A stretch of 64,000 nucleotides of DNA from UBA4781 sp963556045 (GTDB lineage: Bacteria > Chloroflexota > Anaerolineae > Anaerolineales > Anaerolineaceae), in the NCBI GenBank assembly GCA_963556045.3, contig CAUVYA020000002.1:1116001-1180000 (forward strand). The letters are read 5' to 3'. The position numbers and the translations under genes were made by a program. Each line of letters opens with the position of its first letter. The stretch's first letter is position 1. The notes beneath the pieces were generated by a model. The model saw only the letters and a list, made by a program, of their open reading frames with translations. It was not told the DNA's origin and did no database searches. Below, in pieces: positions 1 to 9,281 of this stretch.

Positions 1-1918
1 GCAGTGCGTCTAAATATGTTGACACAAGTTTGGAAAGCTCACGGTATTCCAGAATGAGATCTACCAGAACATGCTGTCCCCGCATTTCTTCAAGAACGGA
101 AGCAGAAGTGGAATAATGCCCTGATTTGGTCTTGTTGCCCGGATCAGGTGGTGTGAGTGCCAGATCTGTGAATAGGGCTTTTGAAAGCTGCTGGGTGGAA
201 TTGATGTTTATCGGATACCCCAGTATGGAGTAGATCTCTTTTTCGATCTCGTGCAGTCGCTGGGTTAATTCTCGTGAAAATTCTTTGAAAAAACCTTTGT
301 CAATGGAAATACCGTTGCGCTCCATGTGAATGAGGATCTGGATGAGCGGCATCTCGATGGTTTCGAAAACATGCAGCAACTGATTTTTCTCCAGCCGTGT
401 TTTGAGAACTTGCATCAACTTGAGAGGGACTTCCGCATCCGCAGCCGCATAAGGAGCAACCTGCCCGACAGAAATATTCGCCATGGAAAGCTGGTTTTTT
501 CCGCTTCCGATCAGCTCCTCAATGTGGGTCATATTGATGCCCAGCTCAAGTTCGCTCATGGTCTTCAATCCCAGACGCCGCGAGGAGGGTTCCAACAGCC
601 AGCCCGCGATCATGGTATCGAACTGTAATGCGTTGATCGTGAAACCATGGTTGATCAGCACAATGCAGTCATATTTAAGATGGTGTCCAACTTTCGGTAA
701 GGCAGTCTGTTGAAAAAAGGGGTTCAGCGCTTTGCGGATGGCATCCAGACCAAGCTGCGCATCGTTGGTCTTGTGCCCTACTGGGATATAAAACCCTGCC
801 CCGGGCTCACAGGCGATAGAGATGCCCACCAGATCCGCCTGCATCGGATCGGTGGAGGTAGTTTCAGTATCAAAGGAAAGATAATTTGCTTTCTGCAGTA
901 CATGTACCAGATCCCGCAGTTTCGCTTCCGTATCCACGATGGTCACATCCAAATGATATTGTGGATCAATGTTGATCTCGACTGGCTGTTGAGAACTGAA
1001 AAGATCAGGCTGCGTACCGTCGAAGCTGGGTAATTCCCCGGCATGAAATATCTTTTTCACCCGTTCAATGCTGGAACGGAATTCGAGGTCTTTGAAAAGA
1101 GCGATGATCTTCTCAATATCCACTTCCTGAGTTCTAGCTTTTTCAAAATCAATTTTGACAGGCAGATCTGTACGAATGCGTGCCAGGTCATAACTTAAGT
1201 AAGCGCTGTCTTTGCCTTCCTCAAGCAACGTTTTCGCCCTGCCTGTGATGTCATCCAGATGAGCATACACGTCATCGAGATGAGGATATTTATCCAGCAG
1301 GGAGCTGGCAGTCTTTTGCCCAATCCCTTTTATACCCGGAATGTTATCGGATGTGTCGCCCACCAGTGCTTTATAATCCACGACCTGATCAGGATTGACT
1401 CCCAATTTCTCTTTCACATTTTCTGGGAAATAATCCTGTGCATCCGACATTTTTGAGCCGGTCAGATTGATGACGATCCTGTCGTTGGCTAATTGCAGCA
1501 GATCTCGATCTCCGGTAATGATCTTGACCCCAAACCCTTCTTTAACCGCCAGATTCGCCACCGAACCGAGCACATCATCTGCCTCGTACCCTTCCATTTC
1601 CAAACGCGGGATATTAAAAGTATCCACCAGGTTGCGAATACGTTCGATCTGTGGAACAAGGTCATCCGGCATTTTTTCACGCGTCGCTTTATAACCATCG
1701 TAAAGGTCGTGCCTGAATGTTTTTCCGGTATCAAAAGCCACGGCGATATACTCGGGTTTATCCTGCTCTATGATCTTCAGCAGGATATTGGCAAATCCAT
1801 AGGTTCCTGCGGTCGGTTCCCCTGAACGGGTTCGAAAACGCGAACCTGTTGCCATCAGGGCGAAAAAAGCACGGTAAGCCAGTGCGTGTCCATCTAAAAG
1901 GTAAATCGTTTTCGGCAT
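1..1918 (-). CDS. polA: DNA polymerase I, 5' part (runs off the left edge)
   Basis: Replication and repair polymerase. The reading frame stays open from ATG 1918 to the window edge, giving about 639 N-terminal residues of a protein usually near 900. The order is an N-terminal FEN-type 5'-3' exonuclease (start MPKTIYLLDGHALAYRAFFA), then a 3'-5' exonuclease domain that keeps the acidic FDTET motif, so proofreading is probably active. The first part of the polymerase domain follows (LILEYRELSKL, STYLDAL) at the edge. AGAGGA lies just upstream of the start. The gene is divergent from wecC. The catalytic palm motifs lie outside the window. Confidence 0.93.
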   Translation of the reverse strand, partial: MPKTIYLLDGHALAYRAFFALMATGSRFRTRSGEPTAGTYGFANILLKIIEQDKPEYIAVAFDTGKTFRHDLYDGYKATREKMPDDLVPQIERIRNLVDTFNIPRLEMEGYEADDVLGSVANLAVKEGFGVKIITGDRDLLQLANDRIVINLTGSKMSDAQDYFPENVKEKLGVNPDQVVDYKALVGDTSDNIPGIKGIGQKTASSLLDKYPHLDDVYAHLDDITGRAKTLLEEGKDSAYLSYDLARIRTDLPVKIDFEKARTQEVDIEKIIALFKDLEFRSSIERVKKIFHAGELPSFDGTQPDLFSSQQPVEINIDPQYHLDVTIVDTEAKLRDLVHVLQKANYLSFDTETTSTDPMQADLVGISIACEPGAGFYIPVGHKTNDAQLGLDAIRKALNPFFQQTALPKVGHHLKYDCIVLINHGFTINALQFDTMIAGWLLEPSSRRLGLKTMSELELGINMTHIEELIGSGKNQLSMANISVGQVAPYAAADAEVPLKLMQVLKTRLEKNQLLHVFETIEMPLIQILIHMERNGISIDKGFFKEFSRELTQRLHEIEKEIYSILGYPININSTQQLSKALFTDLALTPPDPGNKTKSGHYSTSASVLEEMRGQHVLVDLILEYRELSKLVSTYLDAL

Positions 1919-2048
1919 TCGGTCCTCTTTTCTGCGATCTAATGAAGTGTATCATGCCTTAAAATCCATTTCAATAAATGCAGGGGAAAGCCGATTTTTT
2001 TGAATTATGGGATAATATGAACACTGTCTGTGTGTTGAGGAGTTCACA

Positions 2049-3320
2049 TTGAAATATCAAAAGATCTGTGTTTTAGGGTTAGGGTATATCGGTTTGCCAA
2101 CAGCCTGCACCTTCGCAAATCATGGCGTGAATGTGATTGGCGTTGATATCAACCGCGAAATCGTGCATGGATTGCAGAACGGGCATCTGCATATCTATGA
2201 GCCCGGTCTCCGTTCTCTGGTAGAATCGGCCCTTCAATCAGGAAATTTGCACATCCAGGAAGCGCCACAGACGGCAGATGCTTTCATTATCGCCGTCCCC
2301 ACCCCGATCACAAAAGAGAAAAAAGCAGATCTGGAAGCGGTACGCTCGGCTGCCCATTCCCTCATCCCACACCTCAGAAAAGGCAATCTGGTCATTTTGG
2401 AATCCACTTCTCCCCCGCGAACCACCATTGATATTGTGGCTCCTATCCTTGAGCAAAGCGGCTTGAAAGCAAGCAACGATTTTTTACTGGCTTACTCCCC
2501 TGAACGGGTACTACCCGGGAAGATCCTGGAAGAGATCATCCAGAATACGCGTGTTATTGGTGGAATTGATGAGAAATCTGCGGCGGCGGGGAAAGAACTA
2601 TACAGTACCTTTGTAAAAGGAGATATCCTGCTGACCAACTCTACCACCGCGGAGATGGTTAAATTGATGGAAAATACCTACCGTGACATAAACATCGCGG
2701 CAGCCAATGAGTTTGCCCATCTGGCTGATCGATTTGGTGTGAATGTCTGGGAAGCGATCCAGATCGCCAATCGCCATCCGCGCGTGAACATTCTGAATCC
2801 CGGACCCGGTGTAGGCGGACACTGCATCAGCGTTGATCCCTGGTTTTTGGTAGAAGCCGCTCCTGATATTTCCCCCCTAGTGCACACTGCCAGAGAGATC
2901 AACGACGCTCAGCCGCACTATGTGGTGAACACCATGGAAAAAAAGATCGGACAGTTGCAGGGTAAAAAGATTGCCGTACTCGGTCTTTCGTATAAACCCA
3001 ATATTGATGACCTGCGAGAATCTCCTGCCATTGAGATCGTTCATCTGCTGGAGCAAAAAAAAGCGCAGGTCACCGTTTTTGAACCGTACAAACCGAATGG
3101 GTATCAGGGTACGGCAAAAAGCGCTGCAACCTTCGAAGCAACCGTTCGGGATTGTGAGATCATCGTACTGCTGGTAGCTCATAAAGCTTTTAAAGAATTA
3201 AAGCCAGAGGAAGTCGCCAGTCTGACTGGCGCTCGAATCGTATTTGATATGTGTGGAGGTTGGCGAATTGGAGATTGGGAATCTGCTAATTTTCAATTCT
3301 ATGAATTAGGTCATCCCTAA
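2049..3320 (+). CDS. wecC: UDP-N-acetyl-D-mannosamine dehydrogenase-type nucleotide-sugar dehydrogenase
   Basis: 423 residues, normal for the UDP-glucose/GDP-mannose dehydrogenase superfamily. It would oxidise UDP-ManNAc to UDP-ManNAcA with two NAD+. The N-terminal Rossmann motif is GLGYIGLPTA. The catalytic cysteine C259 sits in PGPGVGGHCI, and a second Rossmann-like domain begins near residue 300 (KKIAVLGLSYKPN). The start is TTG 2049 with GAGGAG six bases upstream. UDP-GlcNAc 2-epimerase follows 19 bases later, and that pairing supports the WecC rather than the UDP-glucose dehydrogenase assignment. Probable role: precursor for a cell-surface polysaccharide. Confidence 0.88.
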   Translation: MKYQKICVLGLGYIGLPTACTFANHGVNVIGVDINREIVHGLQNGHLHIYEPGLRSLVESALQSGNLHIQEAPQTADAFIIAVPTPITKEKKADLEAVRSAAHSLIPHLRKGNLVILESTSPPRTTIDIVAPILEQSGLKASNDFLLAYSPERVLPGKILEEIIQNTRVIGGIDEKSAAAGKELYSTFVKGDILLTNSTTAEMVKLMENTYRDINIAAANEFAHLADRFGVNVWEAIQIANRHPRVNILNPGPGVGGHCISVDPWFLVEAAPDISPLVHTAREINDAQPHYVVNTMEKKIGQLQGKKIAVLGLSYKPNIDDLRESPAIEIVHLLEQKKAQVTVFEPYKPNGYQGTAKSAATFEATVRDCEIIVLLVAHKAFKELKPEEVASLTGARIVFDMCGGWRIGDWESANFQFYELGHP

Positions 3321-3339
3321 GAATAGCGATAATAAGCTG

Positions 3340-4491
3340 ATGAATACTAAAACAATTAAAGTTCTTTCAATATTTGGAACCCGCCCTGAAGCGGTAAAAA
3401 TGGCTCCGGTGGTACAGGCGCTGCAAAATAAACCCGGCATTGAATCTATTGTCTGCGTAACCGCGCAGCACCGTGAGATGCTGGATCAGGTGCTGGATCT
3501 ATTCCGCATTACTCCTCAGATCGATCTCAACCTGATGCGACCCAATCAAACACTGGCTGAACTAACTGCTAATATCTTTCGTGACCTGGATCCTGTTCTG
3601 GAACAGGTTGCCCCAGATTGGGTCTTAGTTCAGGGTGACACCACAACTGTGATGGCAGCCGCGCTCAATTCCTTTTACAGACGTATTCATATCGGTCATG
3701 TCGAGGCGGGATTGCGCACACACGATAAATGGCAGCCATTCCCCGAAGAGATCAACCGCAAGATCGCCGGGGTTGTGGCTGACCTGCATTTCGCACCCAC
3801 CACCTTCAGTAAAAAGAATTTGCTCAACGAGGGTGTTCCAGAAAACATCATTAAAGTGACAGGCAATACCGTGATTGATGCACTGCGCCAGATCGTCAAC
3901 GAACCAATGCCCGCCGATATTCAAACCCTGCTTGAGAAAAAAGGGGTCTTGAGCAAGCAAAAACGATTGATCGTTATGACCGCTCACCGCAGAGAGAACT
4001 TTGGAAAACCAATTCAGGATATTTGCCAGGCGGTCAAACACATCGCACAGGAATATTCCGACACGCTCGAGGTCGTCTACCCCGTGCACCTCAATCCCAA
4101 TATCCAGCAGCCCGTACATGCCATCCTGGATGGCATCCCCAATGTAAATCTGCTGGAACCGATCGAATATCTACCTCTCATTCACCTCATGAAAAATGCT
4201 ACTCTGGTGCTGACCGACTCCGGCGGTATCCAGGAAGAAGCCACCGGTTTGGGAGTGCCAACACTGGTGTTGCGAGAGGTCACGGAACGACCGGAAGGCG
4301 TGGAAGCAGGAGTATTAAAACTGGTCGGAACTGATCAAACAAAGATCGTATCTGAAACCGATCTGCTGTTGAGCGATCCGAAATATTACAATTCTATGGC
4401 ACATGCAGCCAATCCTTTTGGCGATGGGCACGCCGCCGAACGCATTGTAGATGAGATTCTGACCTATCCTGTGGATACTGTATATGGATAA
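3340..4491 (+). CDS. wecB: UDP-N-acetylglucosamine 2-epimerase (non-hydrolysing)
   Basis: 383 residues, full length. It interconverts UDP-GlcNAc and UDP-ManNAc, the substrate of the upstream dehydrogenase. Family signatures seen: N-terminal FGTRPEAVKMAP, VQGDTTTVMAAA, HVEAGLRT and the C-terminal TDSGGIQEEA nucleotide-binding segment. The last 8 bases overlap the next glycosyltransferase gene, so the three genes are very probably co-transcribed. Confidence 0.93.
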   Translation: MNTKTIKVLSIFGTRPEAVKMAPVVQALQNKPGIESIVCVTAQHREMLDQVLDLFRITPQIDLNLMRPNQTLAELTANIFRDLDPVLEQVAPDWVLVQGDTTTVMAAALNSFYRRIHIGHVEAGLRTHDKWQPFPEEINRKIAGVVADLHFAPTTFSKKNLLNEGVPENIIKVTGNTVIDALRQIVNEPMPADIQTLLEKKGVLSKQKRLIVMTAHRRENFGKPIQDICQAVKHIAQEYSDTLEVVYPVHLNPNIQQPVHAILDGIPNVNLLEPIEYLPLIHLMKNATLVLTDSGGIQEEATGLGVPTLVLREVTERPEGVEAGVLKLVGTDQTKIVSETDLLLSDPKYYNSMAHAANPFGDGHAAERIVDEILTYPVDTVYG

Positions 4492-5506
4492 TGGCAGTAT
4501 TTGTCTCTTTCCGCAATTAACAAATACCGGAGGACCATCTTCTTTCCAAAAGAAATTAACTGCCTGCCTTGAACAAAAAAATATTGAGGTCCATTTCGAC
4601 CCTGAGCGCAGGGACGTAACAGCCATACTGGTCATTGGGGGAAGCCGGCATCTCTCGGTTTTAAAACAGGCAAAAAGTCGTGGCGTGAGGATCATCCAGC
4701 GTCTGGATGGGATGAACTGGCTTCATAAGAAAACGAAGACCAGTTTTAAACATTATCTTCGCTCTGAATGGAATAATCACATCCTCTCTACCATCCGGAA
4801 TACATACGCCGATGGTATCATCTATCAAAGCGAATTCACCCGCAACTGGTGGAATAAGGTATATCAACCTGCCCCTGTTCACGACACGGTGATCCATAAT
4901 GGGGTTGATCTGGATATGTTCAACCCACACGGCAGCGAGTCACCTCCCAAAGACCACATCCAGATCATGGTCGTCGAGGGCAGCCTGTATGGTGGTCATC
5001 AACGTGACCTATCGAACGCCGTTGGTTTGGCTAGATCAATTGCTGATGCAAGTCAACAACACGTAGAACTGGTAATCGCCAGCAGAGTTCCATCAAGAAT
5101 GATGGCTTCCATTCCATCCTATCCAAATGTAAAAATCAACTGGCTGGGAATTGTGCCCCTTGAAACTATACCTGAATGGAATCGCAGCTCTCATCTCTTT
5201 TTTTCCGCAGAGATCAATGCTGCCTGCCCCAACACCGTTATGGAAGCCATGGCTTGTGGAACACCGGTAGTGAGTTTTGCCACCGGATCACTCCCTGAAC
5301 TGGTACAGGGCGATGCCGGGAAAATTGTGGATTATGGTTCCGATCACTGGGAATTGAGAGAACCTGATTTTAATGCCATCGGTCAGGCGGGGTTGGATAT
5401 TCTACAGGATCAAACCCGCTACCGAAAAGGCGCTCGTAAACGTGCTGAGGATATCTTTGATATGCACGATATGGCACAAAAATATTTGGAAGTACTGCTG
5501 CCTTGA
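4484..5506 (+). CDS. Glycosyltransferase, GT4/GT1 family (GT-B fold)
   Basis: 340 residues. The C-terminal donor-binding region carries the pattern typical of GT4 enzymes: FFSAEINAACPNTVMEAMAC followed by GTPVV and later GSLPEL. The N-terminal part holds GPSSFQKKL near residue 20, as in glycosyltransferases that sense an acceptor. The start overlaps wecB by 8 bases. It probably transfers a sugar during surface glycan assembly; neither donor nor acceptor can be read from the sequence. No membrane segment is visible. Confidence 0.82.
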   Translation: MDNGSICLFPQLTNTGGPSSFQKKLTACLEQKNIEVHFDPERRDVTAILVIGGSRHLSVLKQAKSRGVRIIQRLDGMNWLHKKTKTSFKHYLRSEWNNHILSTIRNTYADGIIYQSEFTRNWWNKVYQPAPVHDTVIHNGVDLDMFNPHGSESPPKDHIQIMVVEGSLYGGHQRDLSNAVGLARSIADASQQHVELVIASRVPSRMMASIPSYPNVKINWLGIVPLETIPEWNRSSHLFFSAEINAACPNTVMEAMACGTPVVSFATGSLPELVQGDAGKIVDYGSDHWELREPDFNAIGQAGLDILQDQTRYRKGARKRAEDIFDMHDMAQKYLEVLLP

Positions 5507-5507
5507 G

Positions 5508-6026
5508 CTATTTGCAGTTGAAAGGCAGCATCCTGGATTTTCCCAGGTCAATTTCCCATGGATATATGATATAGGCATCAGTCACCGCAGCGTAAAAATC
5601 AGGTTTTTCATCCCCGAACAAATTGCGATGTGGATTGAAGTGCAGCACACAGGTATATGGAATACCATAAGCACCCTTCACGCGATTTTTGACCGTGCTG
5701 ATCGTCCTGCCCGAACCCCACACATCATCCATGATCAAAATGCGTTTTTCACACAGAAGAGACGCGCTGGGAAATTGAATGAACTCTGGCAGCGCCAGGA
5801 ATCTATTATTCGTAAGCTCGTTATTCTCCCCCGATCGGCTCTCTGATGGGAAATCAATGGAAGCAGTCAGAATCTCTTCAATATCCAGCGCTTCCGCTAC
5901 CAAACCGCCCGGAACGATTCCCCCTCGTGTGACGAGGATCATCGCATCAAAAAGAATGTCGAATTGAGGGACAAGATGATCGATCAACAGGTCAATGTCA
6001 TTCCAGGTAAGAACTTCTTGGCGCAT
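5508..6026 (-). CDS. Phosphoribosyltransferase domain protein (Gpt/Hpt-like)
   Basis: 172 residues from ATG 6026; an in-frame TTG at 6038 would add four. The PRPP-binding loop is clear (ILIMDDVWGSGRT), preceded by a TRGGIVPGGLVAEAL segment that resembles the N-terminal PP-binding loop. Near the C terminus, AYIIYPWE resembles the hood of xanthine/hypoxanthine phosphoribosyltransferases. Probably a purine salvage enzyme or a relative. It is convergent with the glycosyltransferase gene, the two stops nearly touching. The base specificity cannot be assigned. Confidence 0.72.
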   Translation of the reverse strand: MRQEVLTWNDIDLLIDHLVPQFDILFDAMILVTRGGIVPGGLVAEALDIEEILTASIDFPSESRSGENNELTNNRFLALPEFIQFPSASLLCEKRILIMDDVWGSGRTISTVKNRVKGAYGIPYTCVLHFNPHRNLFGDEKPDFYAAVTDAYIIYPWEIDLGKSRMLPFNCK

Positions 6027-6136
6027 ATATGATTCCAAAAGATAGGTACTTCATTATATCAATAATCACGGCACCCTAAAAACGCAGCTTAAGGTATAGT
6101 TGTGTGGGATTTTCCCCAAAGTCTGGAGGAACACCA

Positions 6137-7429
6137 TTGTTCGAATTGTGTGAAAAAAACGTAACCCGTATCCTTGATCATAAAGATCCCATTTTGCAGA
6201 ATACGCCGATCGAGATACTACCCTATTATGACGGATTAAATCTGGCAAACATTCCCAGCAGTATCTGCCATTGGTTTGATATTCCTGCTCCACGCGGCGA
6301 GATTCTGTCAATTCCCCATCCACCCATCGCAACCGAAAAGATCCAGAATATCATTCTTCTTCTGGTGGATGGATTACCCTACCATCGCATGCTCACATGG
6401 CTTGAAAGGATGCAGAACAGGAAGTTTTCCAGATGGAATCGGAACTACATTGAAGAAAATGGAACATTTACTGCTCTCACCAGTATCTCTCCCAGCACAA
6501 CAGCCAATGCGCTTACCAGCCTGTGGACGGGGAAGTTTCCTTCAGAACATGGTGTGATCGGTTACGAATTGTATCTGCAGGAATACAATCGCATCCTTAA
6601 CATGATCCTGCAGACAGAAGTCTACCCAAATTCCGATCCTTATGGTGAGCCATTCGATTTATACCAGCACAATTTTTTACCGGCAGCCACACTTGGAACT
6701 CATTTTAACCAGCATGGCATCACTCCCTTCGCCCTGCAGCATGAAAGCATCAATGGCTCAGGATTATCACGTATGCTGCTGGCAGATGTGGAAAAAGTAC
6801 CGTATACATCACTGGAAGAGATGTGGCAGAAAACCAATGCCGTACTCGATCAGGATCAAACAAAACGCAAGTACATCTATCTCTACTGGAGTGAACTGGA
6901 TACCCTATCCCACCGATCAGGACCTGACAGCCGCCGTACCCGCAATGCGTGGCGCTGGTTCCATCACAATCTTGAAAATTTCATCGGCAAAAGTATCGCC
7001 ACCGGGAGAAAGAATACCCTGCTGCTGATCACTTCCGATCATGGTCAGATCGCTACAGATATTCAGCCAAAATTTAATGTACGCCACGACCATGATTTTA
7101 TGAATTGCCTGCAAGTCCCTCCCAGTGGAGAAAGCCGCTTTCCATATTTATTTGTAAAACCCGATCATATTGACCGCTTTCAGCAAATAGTGGAGCAGCG
7201 CTGGCACGGTCAGTTCCACTTCCTTCCAACAAGCACATTGCTTCATGCCGGTATATTTGGTGAGCCAACGACCAGCTCACTAATTGAACATAGAATGGGC
7301 AACTTCAGCGCTTTACCATACGGGAATGCATACTGGTGGTGGGCAAACAAAGAAAACCATCTGCTTGGCAGGCATGGAGGTTTCTCAAAACTTGAAATGC
7401 TTACTCCTTTTCTTTCTCTTGTGATATAA
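6137..7429 (+). CDS. Alkaline-phosphatase-superfamily phosphodiesterase / nucleotide pyrophosphatase-like hydrolase
   Basis: 430 residues from TTG 6137, preceded by a good TGGAGGA eight bases upstream; an upstream in-frame GTG at 6104 has no such site. Metal-ligand segments occur in the order expected of the type I phosphodiesterase/NPP family: IILLLVDGLPYHR (Asp), SPSTTANALTSLWTG (Thr nucleophile), SELDTLSHRSGPDS (Asp, His) and LLITSDHGQI (Asp-His). No signal peptide is apparent, so it is probably cytoplasmic. The substrate is unknown. It ends in a strong terminator shared with the convergent gene. Confidence 0.8.
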   Translation: MFELCEKNVTRILDHKDPILQNTPIEILPYYDGLNLANIPSSICHWFDIPAPRGEILSIPHPPIATEKIQNIILLLVDGLPYHRMLTWLERMQNRKFSRWNRNYIEENGTFTALTSISPSTTANALTSLWTGKFPSEHGVIGYELYLQEYNRILNMILQTEVYPNSDPYGEPFDLYQHNFLPAATLGTHFNQHGITPFALQHESINGSGLSRMLLADVEKVPYTSLEEMWQKTNAVLDQDQTKRKYIYLYWSELDTLSHRSGPDSRRTRNAWRWFHHNLENFIGKSIATGRKNTLLLITSDHGQIATDIQPKFNVRHDHDFMNCLQVPPSGESRFPYLFVKPDHIDRFQQIVEQRWHGQFHFLPTSTLLHAGIFGEPTTSSLIEHRMGNFSALPYGNAYWWWANKENHLLGRHGGFSKLEMLTPFLSLVI

Positions 7430-7467
7430 AAAAAGGATCCTGTCCTTGAGGAGCAGGATCCTTTTTC
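7428..7467. terminator. Bidirectional rho-independent terminator
   Basis: Perfect inverted repeat AAAAAGGATCCTG / CAGGATCCTTTTT with an 11-base loop, flanked by A and T runs on both sides. It lies between two convergent genes and can serve both. Confidence 0.88.
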
Positions 7468-7481
7468 CTATTTATAGAAGC

Positions 7482-8894
7482 TTATTCAGTTTCAATGATT
7501 TTCTTTGCTTTTTGTTGTTTAACTTTCGACATACTTATAAAGAGTGTTCCCGTACCATATAAAGTGGCTGCCAGTGCAATTACCCAGCCGATAAACGGAA
7601 GCGCACGCAGGATAACATAGAATACAATCCCAACCAGCAGGTCGATCCACTGATTCTGCGTCTTTGCCTTGAATACATCTTTCATCAACCAGGAGCCGAA
7701 TATATAGGCAGCGACCACTTTGCTGAGGGTACCAATCACAAATAAGAGAACAGTAAAGATGAGTATAAGCGCTGCACCGAGCACACCATACCAGGCGTAC
7801 AGCAGACCACCCAGCGAGAGAACCCCAACCAGAACACCCAGTAGGATGAACGTTATCGGTACAAGGAGCATACTTAAGCCCCCGATCAGGATCACAAGGA
7901 ATCCCCATCCAAAAGCCTTTCCGGGGGAGGCAATGCCTTTCTCTCGAATGGTCGTAATTTGTTTTTTACAAAGCCAGAATGCCAGAGCACCGAGAGCGAA
8001 ATAACTGATCAATTGTCGGAAGGCACGCAACACACGACCCTGGGGTGAATTCTGCTGAGACCAGGTATTGGCAGCAGGATAGCCAAACCGACCAACCTCT
8101 TGTTCGGTATGCACAACAGGAGTATGAATAACCGTTCCAGCTACATAATCCTCCAACTGGGAATCGATATTTGTAGCAGATTCATACGTCAGATCTCCTT
8201 CAACAAGAGCACCATTGGAAAAACGAATTCCTGCTGGAATTTCATCTGGAATATATTGCATATACGGTGAAGGAACCGAGTATGTTCCAGCACTCTCACT
8301 CTCTGAACTGAGCATAATCTTTGCATTGCGACCTACCGTCCCGCTCATCTCAAGAGCATTAACGCCGATCGTAAGATCGCGAGCGATATTCCCATTCATG
8401 ATGATCTGGTTGGCACCGGCATAGGTATCCATACCCACCAGCGCACCCTGCTCCAGCATTCCCTGATAACCTGCGAAATATGCATTGCGTGCTATTTGCG
8501 AATCTTTTGCTAGAGTGATGGATGAGGCAGCACTTACAAAGGAACCATTCACTGCACCATTCATTTCCACATTAGCTGCAAATGCAAAGAGGTTTCCATC
8601 GACCACAGCGTCCTCATCAACCACGATCGTTTCTGCAAAGAGGAAAGCATCACCTGTCACGGTCCCGGTCACTTCGATTGACTGACAGCCTGCGACCAGG
8701 TTGCCATCAACCACACCATCCATACGACAGTGTTCGCCGGAGAGAAATACATCATCTTCGATCGTCTCTCCAGAATTGACTGTGCTATCATGGCTGAAAT
8801 CGGCTGCATGAACCATACCCACCGGTACAAGTGCCAGCAGACAGGCAGCTACTACCACAACAGCCAATATTTTTACGGATTTTTTCTTGAACAT
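7482..8894 (-). CDS. Bactofilin-like beta-repeat protein with C-terminal membrane domain
   Basis: 470 residues. There is a cleavable signal peptide (residues 1 to about 30, ending VGMVHAA). A long run of short repeats follows (MDGVVDGNLVAG, VTGTVTGDAFLF, VVDGNLFAFAA), resembling the right-handed beta-helix of polymer-forming cytoskeletal (bactofilin) proteins. After about residue 290 come four or more hydrophobic helices and a basic tail. The repeats would therefore lie outside the membrane, unlike classic cytoplasmic bactofilins. It probably forms a surface or envelope-associated scaffold; the role is inferred only. A terminator upstream separates it from the lipoprotein pair. Confidence 0.75.
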   Translation of the reverse strand: MFKKKSVKILAVVVVAACLLALVPVGMVHAADFSHDSTVNSGETIEDDVFLSGEHCRMDGVVDGNLVAGCQSIEVTGTVTGDAFLFAETIVVDEDAVVDGNLFAFAANVEMNGAVNGSFVSAASSITLAKDSQIARNAYFAGYQGMLEQGALVGMDTYAGANQIIMNGNIARDLTIGVNALEMSGTVGRNAKIMLSSESESAGTYSVPSPYMQYIPDEIPAGIRFSNGALVEGDLTYESATNIDSQLEDYVAGTVIHTPVVHTEQEVGRFGYPAANTWSQQNSPQGRVLRAFRQLISYFALGALAFWLCKKQITTIREKGIASPGKAFGWGFLVILIGGLSMLLVPITFILLGVLVGVLSLGGLLYAWYGVLGAALILIFTVLLFVIGTLSKVVAAYIFGSWLMKDVFKAKTQNQWIDLLVGIVFYVILRALPFIGWVIALAATLYGTGTLFISMSKVKQQKAKKIIETE

Positions 8895-8936
8895 ACTTAT
8901 TCTCCTTATAGAATTATTTCACTTCATATACGGAGA

Positions 8937-8972
8937 ATAAAAAAAAGGGTTTTCTTTTGAGAAAACCCTTTT
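8937..8972 (-). terminator. Rho-independent terminator after the solute-binding lipoprotein operon
   Basis: Stem AAAAGGGTTTTC / GAAAACCCTTTT with a 6-base loop, followed on the minus strand by a T run. It sits directly behind the stop of the 102-residue membrane protein gene. Confidence 0.85.
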
Positions 8973-9281
8973 CTATTTTTTTGAACGCAGCTTCCACAGA
9001 GAACTGCCAAATAAAATCAACAGTAAAACCAGTGCCGCGAATAATATTGAGGATGTATCTGCAGGGTCACTATAGAACTCGGATGGAATGGGTGTTAATG
9101 TAACAGGGGTCACAGTTGATGTCAACGCCATAGTTGCCTGCATATCGACGGGGGTGAAATATTTTTCTGATAGAGATTGATTCCAGATGATAATGGAAAG
9201 GATAAGTATCAGCGCAATGGTGATCAAAATATTAGCCGGGTTTAACCAGCTTTTAGTGGTCTGGTTATTTTCTTCGTTCAT
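8973..9281 (-). CDS. Small two-helix membrane protein of unknown function
   Basis: 102 residues with two hydrophobic segments, near residues 14-31 (ILITIALILILSIIIW) and 80-95, separated by a Thr/Pro-rich loop that is probably extracellular. Its start overlaps the stop of the solute-binding protein gene by 4 bases (ATGA), so the two are translationally coupled. I do not recognise a family. It may anchor or assist the lipoprotein. Confidence 0.65.
   Translation of the reverse strand: MNEENNQTTKSWLNPANILITIALILILSIIIWNQSLSEKYFTPVDMQATMALTSTVTPVTLTPIPSEFYSDPADTSSILFAALVLLLILFGSSLWKLRSKK

Noticed and set aside
3625..4119. 164-codon minus-strand open frame within wecB
   Set aside because: Shadow of the epimerase gene.
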